This document shows, in pieces, positions 1 through 4,837 of a DNA stretch of 5,590 bases. Source of the DNA: Phycisphaerae bacterium (GTDB lineage: Bacteria; Planctomycetota; Phycisphaerae; UBA1845). The position numbers and the translations under genes are program-made. Location of the stretch: positions 1-5,590 of the forward strand of contig JANQGB010000222.1 in assembly GCA_028277545.1 (NCBI GenBank). Reading direction: 5' to 3'. The notes under the pieces are model-generated. The model saw only the letters and a list, made by a program, of their open reading frames with translations, did not search any database and was not told the origin of the DNA. Position 1 is the first letter of the stretch, and every line of letters begins with the position of its first letter.

Positions 1-30
1 ACGCCCACAGGAAGCGTATCCTGTGGGCGT
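1..30. repeat. Perfect 12-bp inverted repeat at the window edge
   Basis: Bases 1-12 (ACGCCCACAGGA) are the exact reverse complement of bases 19-30, separated by the six bases AGCGTA. The repeat lies inside the open reading frame of the WD40 gene and begins at the first base of the window. It could be a real hairpin in the coding sequence. A perfect fold-back exactly at a sequence end is also a classic sign of a read or assembly chimera. If so, bases 19-30 are genuine, because they encode the start of a good WD40 strand, and bases 1-18 are suspect. Confidence 0.85.
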
Positions 31-1117
31 GGAGGCGGTCGCCTGGTCACCGGACGGAACGACCATCGCGGTCGGTGGAGCCGATACTAGCGCGGACGAC
101 TCGATCAACCTTCTCGACGCCGCCTCGGGTGCCTTCCTTGGCGACCTGCCGTCAAGCCCGCTGGGCACCTACTCGCTGGACTACTCCCCGGATGGAGCAT
201 ATCTCGCTGCCGGGGGCGCCATCATCACCCCGCCCGACGTGCCATCAGGGATTAATGACGTCTTTGAGACAACCGGTGGCACCTCGATCGCCAGCTACCA
301 GGGATCCGACGTGGCGTTTGCGGACGCGCAGAATCGTCTGGCGACCGCGGGTTTCGGCATTACGCGCGGCGTGTGGGTGCACAGCGTTCCGGCCGGCACA
401 CTCCTGCTGGAGGCCTTCACCGACGAGTTGTTTGCCTCCGTGGCGCTCTCGCACGACGGCGAGACCGTTGCGGTGGGGACGTTCGACGGAGCGGTCCGGG
501 TGATCAGTGTGGCGTCCGGTCAGGTCGTCACGACACTTGACTACGATGATCCTGACAGCGCACGCGTCACAAACGTCGCTTTTTCGCCCGACGGCACCAT
601 GTTCGCGGCCGCGGGTTTTCGCTTCGGTGGTGTCCCGGTGGCCACCAAGGTCTGGCGCACATCAGATTACAGCCTCATCCACACCCTCAGCCCGGACGAA
701 CTTGGTTTCAGTCACATTTCATTCACGCCCGACAGCACTGTCATCGCTGCCGCGACCTCAGCCCCAGACTTGACCCGGCGAATCCGATTCTGGGATGCAG
801 CCAGCGGTCAACTGCTGCAATCAATCGAAGCAGATGGCTTCGTTGCCGACCTGGCGTTCTCGCCAGACGGCACCCGGCTCGTTTACGGTCAGGCCGACGG
901 CACGATCGTGGTTGTCTGCAACCCTCTGGATCAATCACCCTTCGACCTTGACGGTGACTGTGACCTGGACCTCGACGACTACGCCCACTTCGCCGGCTGC
1001 CAGGCAGGCCCCGATCAGACGCCCGCGCCCGGCTGCGACCTGGTGGACTTCGATGGCGATGGTGACACCGACCTAGCTGATTTTGCAGCGTTTCAGGTCG
1101 GCTTCGGTCACCCGTAG
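2..1117 (+). CDS. WD40 beta-propeller protein with C-terminal dockerin-like calcium-binding repeats (5' partial)
   Basis: The frame is open to the left edge, so the true start is probably outside. A GTG at 23 is the first start codon inside (numbered residue 1), with a weak AGGAA 9 bases before it. Seven propeller-like repeats are visible, anchored by SPDG-type turns near residues 9, 55, 143 (SHDG), 188, 235 (TPDS) and 280. A degenerate third repeat begins near residue 97. Several end in a strand such as RFWDAASGQ (about 258-266). The tail holds two complete Asp loops at 308-319 and 342-353, with Asp at positions 1, 3, 5, 7, 9 and 12 of each, separated by a spacer bounded by C326 and C338. 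Such tails are common on exported planctomycete proteins and probably bind calcium. The propeller is presumably a protein-binding scaffold, and no catalytic residues are recognisable. The signal peptide expected for an exported protein would lie upstream. The gene is probably unrelated to the enzyme cluster 620 bases downstream. Confidence 0.85.
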   Translation, partial: RPQEAYPVGVEAVAWSPDGTTIAVGGADTSADDSINLLDAASGAFLGDLPSSPLGTYSLDYSPDGAYLAAGGAIITPPDVPSGINDVFETTGGTSIASYQGSDVAFADAQNRLATAGFGITRGVWVHSVPAGTLLLEAFTDELFASVALSHDGETVAVGTFDGAVRVISVASGQVVTTLDYDDPDSARVTNVAFSPDGTMFAAAGFRFGGVPVATKVWRTSDYSLIHTLSPDELGFSHISFTPDSTVIAAATSAPDLTRRIRFWDAASGQLLQSIEADGFVADLAFSPDGTRLVYGQADGTIVVVCNPLDQSPFDLDGDCDLDLDDYAHFAGCQAGPDQTPAPGCDLVDFDGDGDTDLADFAAFQVGFGHP

Positions 1118-1252
1118 ACTGACCCGCCGCAACTCGCGTCAGACTGAATCGGTGCAGATCGAGTCCCGGATAGAGCTGCCAGAGGCGTCGATTCGTCATC
1201 AGGCAGGTAAGACCGGCTACCTGGGGCGTGGGCGTTTGGCGATCAGAGGTTC

Positions 1253-1280
1253 TCCACCCCGCCGATCGGGGCGGGGTGGA
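1253..1280 (+). terminator. GC-rich 11-bp hairpin, possible terminator after the WD40 gene
   Basis: Bases 1253-1263 pair perfectly with 1270-1280 around the six-base loop GATCGG. Nearly all pairs are G-C, so the stem is very stable. It is the first strong hairpin after the WD40 stop, 135 bases downstream. There is no run of T on either side (CAGAAATACG follows on the + strand), so it is not a canonical intrinsic terminator. Because the stem is perfect, it would form in transcripts of either strand. Confidence 0.4.
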
Positions 1281-1445
1281 CAGAAATACGGATCGAGCAT
1301 CATCCCAGGATGGCGCTAGCGCTCGCGCCGCAGGCACTTCGCCAAGCCTACTCGCCCACTGCTTCTTCGGGGCTCACCTCGCGAACTCTTGTGGGCGATC
1401 AAGAATACCCATCAGTGCCAACCCACCTCGGCGCGTCCTCGCCAG

Positions 1446-1482
1446 CCGAATGCCGCCTGACCTTAAGCAGGCGGATTCTCGG
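1446..1482. repeat. Imperfect hairpin in the intergenic gap
   Basis: A 7-bp core stem (CCGCCTG at 1453-1459 with CAGGCGG at 1468-1474) closes an eight-base loop. After a bulged G at 1452 the stem continues with four more pairs (1448-1451 with 1475-1478). After a two-base bulge, two C-G pairs follow (1446-1447 with 1481-1482). Bulged hairpins like this occur in structured RNAs and in REP-type palindromic elements. No second copy is in the window, so neither reading can be confirmed. Confidence 0.35.
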
Positions 1483-1615
1483 CCCGTCAGATTACGATCA
1501 CACGTCGTCGCTGAGTGCCGCTTTCGGCGACCGCGTGCGTCCAAGCGACGAAATGCCGCAACGGTTTCTCATAGATTACGAGATTGCGTCGTATTGCCTA
1601 TCAGGTGCGGTAGTT

Positions 1616-1641
1616 TGTAACCATATGCAATAAAAGACGTT
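1616..1641 (+). promoter_or_regulatory. Possible ECF-type promoter for the cluster
   Basis: TGTAAC at 1616-1621 is followed, after exactly 16 bases, by CGTT at 1638-1641. An AAC-containing -35 and a CGT-containing -10 at this spacing are the general form of promoters read by ECF sigma factors. The site lies in the most AT-rich patch of the gap and would give a leader of roughly 90 bases before the start codon at 1737. The match is short and was found by eye. A vegetative promoter in the same patch is equally possible (TTGCCT at 1594 is a poor -35 candidate without a good -10). Confidence 0.25.
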
Positions 1642-1692
1642 ACGATCATCAAGCTCGCTGGCACGCCCCATGCCCTTTGGCGGAGTGGATTC

Positions 1693-1711
1693 GGCCGTGA
1701 CGTGAACGGCC
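1693..1711 (+). promoter_or_regulatory. Small hairpin in the leader of the decarboxylase-like gene
   Basis: GGCCGT at 1693-1698 pairs with ACGGCC at 1706-1711 around a seven-base loop. It ends 14 bases before the Shine-Dalgarno GGAGA (1726-1730) and so does not mask it. It is short and could be chance. It is listed because it sits in the leader and is immediately followed by the ten-base sequence CACAGACCCG, which recurs upstream of the NmrA-like gene. Confidence 0.25.
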
Positions 1712-1736
1712 ACAGACCCGCAGATGGAGAAAAACA

Positions 1737-2294
1737 ATGCCTCGCTTGAGAGCAGTTGAGACCACGGAAGCAGATCCCAAGGCAAAGGCGCTCCTTGAGG
1801 GCGTTAAGGCGAAGCTGGGCGTGACGCCCAACCTGATGCGTACCATGGCGAATTCACCGGCCGTACTGGACGCGTACCTCGCCTTCAGCAACAGCCTGGG
1901 CCGGAGCAGCTTGTCAACCAAGCTGCGCGAGAAGATTGCCCTGGCCGTCGGTGAGCTTAATCGGTGCCAGTACTGCCTCGCCGCACACTCGGCGCTCGGC
2001 AAGATGGCGGGCCTCGGTGACGAGGAAATCGCTGACAGCCGGAGGGGTGTGTCGCCGGACCGCAAGACTGAAGCGGTACTGCAGTTTGCCCGCCGGGTGG
2101 TCGTGGAACGCGGTTGGGTCAAGGACGAGGACGTGGAGTCGGTTCGCACGGCCGGCGCCAGCGACGCCGAAATCGCCGAGGTCGTCGCCACCGTCGCACT
2201 GAACGTCTTCACGAACTACTTCAACCACGTCGCCGGCACGGAAGTGGATTTCGCGGAGGTCGAGCCCGCCAAGGCGCCGGCGTGTGCGTGCTGA
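1737..2294 (+). CDS. Carboxymuconolactone decarboxylase/AhpD-like family protein
   Basis: The protein has 185 residues, a normal length for single-domain peroxidase-related members of this family. The start is fixed by GGAGA at 1726-1730, six bases before ATG. The AhpD-type active site is recognisable as E65-x11-C77-x-Y79-C80-x3-H84. In mycobacterial AhpD the same spacing carries Glu, Cys, His, Cys and His, so here the middle His is Tyr, as in many family members. The two Cys can form the redox disulfide. The flanking all-alpha fold is visible, with GVTPNLMRTMANSP at 28-41 and the conserved NYFNHVAGTEVDF at 160-172. True decarboxylases act in the protocatechuate pathway, but the CxxC motif favours thiol-dependent peroxidase or disulfide chemistry in the cytoplasm. 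An oddity is the last three residues, C183-A-C185, giving a terminal CxC. It is the first gene of the cluster and a hairpin follows its stop. The family is sure, the substrate unknown. Confidence 0.93.
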   Translation: MPRLRAVETTEADPKAKALLEGVKAKLGVTPNLMRTMANSPAVLDAYLAFSNSLGRSSLSTKLREKIALAVGELNRCQYCLAAHSALGKMAGLGDEEIADSRRGVSPDRKTEAVLQFARRVVVERGWVKDEDVESVRTAGASDAEIAEVVATVALNVFTNYFNHVAGTEVDFAEVEPAKAPACAC

Positions 2295-2305
2295 CCGCAG
2301 AGTAG

Positions 2306-2345
2306 CAGGTCGGTCGGGTGGCGGTTTCGCTGCCCGGCCGACCTG
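2306..2345 (+). promoter_or_regulatory. Very strong 18-bp intergenic RNA hairpin
   Basis: Bases 2306-2323 pair without interruption with 2328-2345 around the four-base loop GTTT. Fifteen pairs are Watson-Crick and three are G-U wobbles (2314-2337, 2319-2332, 2320-2331). In a minus-strand transcript the wobbles would become A-C mismatches, so the structure is best formed in + strand RNA. It begins 12 bases after the stop at 2294 and ends eight bases before the GGGGAGA (2354-2360) of the next gene. There is no T run after it. It could be a Rho-linked end, a processing or stabilising element that sets different levels for the two genes, or a regulator of ribosome access. Confidence 0.75.
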
Positions 2346-2365
2346 TCGAGAACGGGGAGATCAAC

Positions 2366-2806
2366 ATGGCTTCGCCCACCGACATCAGGCCGCCATTCAC
2401 GCGGGAGAGCGCCCTGGCCAAAGTCCAGGCCGCTGAGGATGCGTGGAACACGCGCGACCCGGAGCGCGTCGCGCTGGCGTACACCGAGGATTCGGAGTGG
2501 CGCAACCGGGGCGAGTTCTTCAGGGGGCGAGCGGCGATCAAGGGCTTCCTCCGTCGCAAGTGGGCCAAGGAGCTTGGCTATCGCCTGATGAAAGAGCTCT
2601 GGGCGTTTACCGACAACCGGATCTCCGTGCGTTTCGAGTATGAATGGCACGACGCATCCGGCCAGTGGTACCGGGCACACGGCAACGAGCATTGGGAGTT
2701 TGACGACGATGGCCTGATGCATCGGCGGGACGCCAGCATCAACGACGTGCCTATCGAAGAGCACGAGCGGCGCTATCGCGCTGCGAGCCAGGGCACTAGG
2801 GAGTAG
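2366..2806 (+). CDS. NTF2-like (DUF1348-type) small protein
   Basis: The 146-residue protein has the look of the NTF2/SnoaL-like cone fold. A first helix carries the typical [18 protein letters not shown] (22-39), followed by [19 protein letters not shown] (40-58), then alternating strands with many aromatic residues (FEYEWHD at 90-96, [11 protein letters not shown] at 106-116). The Trp-rich E-W-R and HGNEHWEF stretches match what I know of DUF1348 proteins, which have no established activity. NTF2 folds usually bind a small hydrophobic ligand or act as small isomerases or hydrolases. There is no signal peptide. The start at 2366 is chosen because GGGGAGA (2354-2360) lies five bases before it. 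A GTG at 2318 in the same frame would add 16 residues, but it lies inside the large hairpin and has no ribosome site. The gene lies 71 bases after the AhpD-like gene and 196 before the fusion gene. Confidence 0.88.
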   Translation: MASPTDIRPPFTRESALAKVQAAEDAWNTRDPERVALAYTEDSEWRNRGEFFRGRAAIKGFLRRKWAKELGYRLMKELWAFTDNRISVRFEYEWHDASGQWYRAHGNEHWEFDDDGLMHRRDASINDVPIEEHERRYRAASQGTRE

Positions 2807-2820
2807 CGGATTCGACTGCT

Positions 2821-2849
2821 GTCGGTGATCGCCCTCTTGCGTCACCGGT
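2821..2849 (+). terminator. Hairpin just after the NTF2-like gene, possible terminator
   Basis: Bases 2821-2829 pair with 2841-2849 over nine pairs, three of them G-U wobbles, around an 11-base loop. It starts 15 bases after the stop at 2806. It lacks a T run and is weaker than the other hairpins of the cluster. The case for it rests mainly on its position, which matches that of the hairpins behind the two neighbouring genes. Confidence 0.3.
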
Positions 2850-2929
2850 CGTGCGGTGCCGCCCTGGCCGCTGTTTATCCGCCGGTGCTGCCAGCGGAGT
2901 CTGACGCGGCAGCCAACACCACTCAGTTC

Positions 2930-2956
2930 CAGCCTGGTCAACGGGCCACCAGGCTG
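2930..2956 (+). promoter_or_regulatory. 9-bp hairpin in the leader of the fusion gene
   Basis: CAGCCTGGT at 2930-2938 pairs perfectly with ACCAGGCTG at 2948-2956 around a nine-base loop. It ends 34 bases before the AGGAG (2991-2995) of the next gene, so it does not hide the ribosome site. It may end an upstream transcript, though no T run follows, or protect the 5' end of a processed message. Because the stem is a perfect inverted repeat, a protein operator is also possible. Confidence 0.4.
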
Positions 2957-3002
2957 ATCGATAAGAACTCAACCAGCAATCACCAAGCATAGGAGAATGA
3001 CC

Positions 3003-4736
3003 ATGACTCAGAAGATCAACATGGCCGTCTTAATCGCGGCACTCACGCTGATCGTACGCGCGCCGGCGTTGGCGCAACTACCCGATCCGGGCTTCGTGAT
3101 CGACATCGAGCGTACGGCGCTGGTGGTCACGGACCCGCAGAACGACTTCCTCAGCCCCGAGGGTGTCACGTGGGGCGTGGTTGGCAAGAGCGTTACCGAG
3201 AACCGCACGGTCGAGAACATCGAGGCCTTGTTCAAGGCAGCCAAGCAAAGCGGCATTCCAGTGTTCGTGTCACCCCACTACTACTACAATCATGATCACC
3301 AGTGGAAGTTTGAGGGGGCGCTGGAATCGCTCATGCATCAGATCGGCATGTTTGACCGTAAGGACGCGCTGAGCCTGGAGGGCTTCGCCGGTTCCGGCGC
3401 CGACTGGCTGGAGCGTTACAAGCCCTACATCGAGGACACCAACACGGTCGTCGTCAGCCCGCACAAGGTGTACGGCCCGGAGTCGAACGACCTGGCCCTC
3501 CAGCTTCGTAAACGCGGCATCGACAAGATTATTCTGGCTGGCATGTCCGCCAACCTGTGTACCGAGTCGCACATGCGGGAGCTGGTGGAGCAGGGCTTCG
3601 AGGTTGCCGTGGTCAGTGATGCGACTGCGGCGGCAGTACTGCCTGAGTATGACGGCTACCGGGCGGCCATGGTCAACTTCCGCATGATTGCCAGCCACGT
3701 CTGGCCGACGACAGACGCGGTCCAGGCGATGGAAGGCGCGGCAGCACAGAAGAAAGCCGGAGCCATGTCGTCGACAGGCGGATCAAGAACGGTGTCGCAG
3801 AAGGTGGTTCGAGTCGACGGGCTGGACCTCTTCTACCGCGAAGCGGGGACGGAGAACGCGCCCAAGATCCTGCTGCTGCACGGCTTTCCGACCTCCTCGC
3901 ACATGTTCCGCAACCTGATTCCGGCCCTGGCGGATCGCTATCATGTCGTCGCTCCGGACTATCCCGGGTACGGCAACAGCTCGATGCCCTCGGTGGGCGA
4001 ATTCGACTACAGCTTTGACCGCTTTGCCGAACTGGTCGAGAAATTCACGCGGCAGATTGGGCTGGAACGGTACAGCCTCTACGTGATGGATTACGGTGCA
4101 CCGATCGGCTTTCGATTGGCCGCCAAGCACCCGGAGCGGGTGGAGGCGCTCGTCATTCAGAATGGAAACGCCTACGTCGAGGGGATCGACAACGACTTCT
4201 GGGAGCCGATCAAGGCCTACTGGAAGGACCGCAAGGCGTACAACCAGGGGCTCGACAACGCCTGGTGGAAGAACGTCAAGGCGGCCCACAAGACTCCGTC
4301 CATGTCCAACGAGGACGCGCTGCGGTTCCTGCTGACCATCGGCGCTACGAAGTGGCAGTACACCCACGGCGTTCGCAACCCGGAGGCCGTGAGTCCCGAC
4401 ACCTGGCACGTAGACCAGCGTCTGCTCGACCGGCCCGGCAACCAGGAGATTCAGCTCCAGATGTTCTACGATTACGGCAGCAACCCGCCGCTCTATCCTG
4501 AGTGGCAGGCGTATTTCCGCGAGCACCAGCCGCCGACGTTGATCGTGTGGGGCAAGAATGACGAGATCTTCCCGGCCGAGGGAGCCCACCCGTACAAGCG
4601 GGATCTGAAGAATATCGAGTTTCACCTGCTCGACACGGGCCACTTCGCGCTCGAGGAGGACGGCGATCTCATCGCCGATCTCATGCTGCGCTTTCTCGAC
4701 AGACACGTAAAGCCAGCGGTTGCGAGTGCAAGGTGA
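3003..4736 (+). CDS. Exported fusion enzyme: isochorismatase-like cysteine hydrolase plus alpha/beta hydrolase
   Basis: The start at 3003 is preferred because AGGAG (2991-2995) lies seven bases before it. The ATG at 2997 would be only one base away. The chain has 577 residues. Residues 1-24 look like a Sec signal peptide (hydrophobic 7-18, cleavage after APALA), so the enzyme probably acts outside the cytoplasm. Residues 34-240 are isochorismatase-like, with catalytic D44 in DPQNDF, K155 in SPHKVYG and C186 in SANLCTES, the usual Asp-Lys-Cys set, and SDATAAA at 205-211. A linker (about 242-266, Ala/Gly/Ser-rich) joins an alpha/beta hydrolase at 267-570. This has HGFP (293-296) for the oxyanion hole, nucleophile D363 in VMDYGAPIG, acid D520 in WGKNDEIFP and H547 in [10 protein letters not shown]. 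An Asp nucleophile is typical of epoxide hydrolases and haloalkane or haloacetate dehalogenases rather than esterases. These families usually occur as separate proteins of about 200 and 300 residues. The substrate is not known. Confidence 0.9.
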   Translation: MTQKINMAVLIAALTLIVRAPALAQLPDPGFVIDIERTALVVTDPQNDFLSPEGVTWGVVGKSVTENRTVENIEALFKAAKQSGIPVFVSPHYYYNHDHQWKFEGALESLMHQIGMFDRKDALSLEGFAGSGADWLERYKPYIEDTNTVVVSPHKVYGPESNDLALQLRKRGIDKIILAGMSANLCTESHMRELVEQGFEVAVVSDATAAAVLPEYDGYRAAMVNFRMIASHVWPTTDAVQAMEGAAAQKKAGAMSSTGGSRTVSQKVVRVDGLDLFYREAGTENAPKILLLHGFPTSSHMFRNLIPALADRYHVVAPDYPGYGNSSMPSVGEFDYSFDRFAELVEKFTRQIGLERYSLYVMDYGAPIGFRLAAKHPERVEALVIQNGNAYVEGIDNDFWEPIKAYWKDRKAYNQGLDNAWWKNVKAAHKTPSMSNEDALRFLLTIGATKWQYTHGVRNPEAVSPDTWHVDQRLLDRPGNQEIQLQMFYDYGSNPPLYPEWQAYFREHQPPTLIVWGKNDEIFPAEGAHPYKRDLKNIEFHLLDTGHFALEEDGDLIADLMLRFLDRHVKPAVASAR

Positions 4737-4748
4737 TCTCGTTCAGGA

Positions 4749-4817
4749 CCGGTCGCCGGGGTGCGGACGCCTCGGCGGCCATTGCTATTAACTGCGTGTC
4801 ACAGACCCGGTCGCCGG
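4749..4817 (+). repeat. Pair of 11-bp direct repeats CCGGTCGCCGG
   Basis: CCGGTCGCCGG occurs at 4749-4759 and again at 4807-4817, 58 bases apart, in the 101-base gap between the fusion gene and the NmrA-like gene. The first copy forms most of the left arm of the 4751-4780 hairpin. The second lies seven bases before the Shine-Dalgarno of the last gene. Both copies can pair with the same segment (4772-4780), so they could compete in RNA. Alternatively they may be a duplicated operator. Confidence 0.6.
4751..4780 (+). terminator. 13-bp hairpin after the fusion gene, likely terminator or attenuator
   Basis: Bases 4751-4763 pair without a break with 4768-4780 around the four-base loop CGGA. Ten pairs are Watson-Crick and three are G-U wobbles (4753-4778, 4759-4772, 4762-4769), so it suits + strand RNA. 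It begins 15 bases after the stop at 4736 and is followed by ATTGCTATTA, a weak U-rich tail. This is the most terminator-like structure in the window. If it stops transcription, the last gene needs its own promoter or an antitermination step. Confidence 0.55.
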
Positions 4818-4823
4818 AGCGAT
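4797..4823 (+). promoter_or_regulatory. Possible ECF41/SigJ-type promoter before the NmrA-like gene
   Basis: TGTCACA at 4797-4803 matches exactly the -35 heptamer described for ECF41 sigma factors (mycobacterial SigJ: GTCACA, 16 bases, CGTC). After exactly 16 bases comes CGAT at 4820-4823, a partial match to CGTC. The gene content nearby (decarboxylase-like, NTF2-like, NmrA-like) is of the kind linked to ECF41. Against it, transcription would begin around 4830, leaving almost no leader and cutting into the ribosome site at 4825-4830. No sigma gene is in view. Confidence 0.3.
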
Positions 4824-4837
4824 GAAGGAGCATTACG

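Larger units (their letters stand above)
1118..1736. other. Gap of about 620 bases without a convincing gene
   Basis: No reading frame here has both a ribosome binding site and protein-like composition. The two longest + strand frames (1228-1620 and 1310-1633) overlap each other, lack a spaced Shine-Dalgarno sequence and show no recognisable motif. The stretch holds a strong hairpin at 1253-1280, a 10-bp palindrome GCGCTAGCGC at 1313-1322, an imperfect hairpin at 1446-1482, a relatively AT-rich patch at 1611-1636 with a possible promoter, and a small leader hairpin at 1693-1711. It separates the WD40 gene from the enzyme cluster and probably contains the cluster's main promoter. A small structured RNA cannot be excluded. 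Confidence 0.6.

Noticed and set aside
1313..1322. Perfect palindrome GCGCTAGCGC
   Set aside because: Ten bases of palindrome are unremarkable in GC-rich DNA, and there is no second copy or nearby promoter to make it an operator.
741..1337. Minus-strand frame of 198 codons
   Set aside because: It runs from the gap into the back of the WD40 gene. Arg-rich composition and no motif mark it as a shadow of the coding strand.
1228..1633. Two overlapping + strand frames in the gap (130 and 107 codons)
   Set aside because: They lack a spaced Shine-Dalgarno sequence, overlap each other in different frames, run through both hairpins and have no protein-like pattern. I also looked for transposase remnants and saw none.
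1640..1736. Possible tRNA in the leader before the AhpD-like gene
   Set aside because: Only one six-pair stem forms. There is no cloverleaf, TPsiC-like arm or acceptor stem.
1649..2212. Minus-strand frame of 187 codons
   Set aside because: It is antisense to the AhpD-like gene, with Ser/Arg-rich low-complexity translation.
2318..2365. Upstream GTG start for the NTF2-like gene
   Set aside because: The codon lies inside the 18-bp hairpin and has no ribosome site, whereas ATG 2366 has GGGGAGA at the right distance and begins a normal family N-terminus.
2216..2941. Minus-strand frame of 241 codons
   Set aside because: It covers the NTF2-like gene and both of its flanking spacers, including the large hairpin, and has no ribosome site or recognisable domain.
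2997..3002. ATG 2997 as the start of the fusion gene
   Set aside because: It is one base after AGGAG, too close for initiation. ATG 3003, two codons on, has a seven-base spacer.
3783..4706. Long open frame of 307 codons on the minus strand
   Set aside because: It lies entirely opposite the alpha/beta hydrolase domain, whose motifs are unmistakable. Long antisense frames are expected in GC-rich coding DNA, and its translation is a Val/Leu/Arg-rich mirror with no motif.
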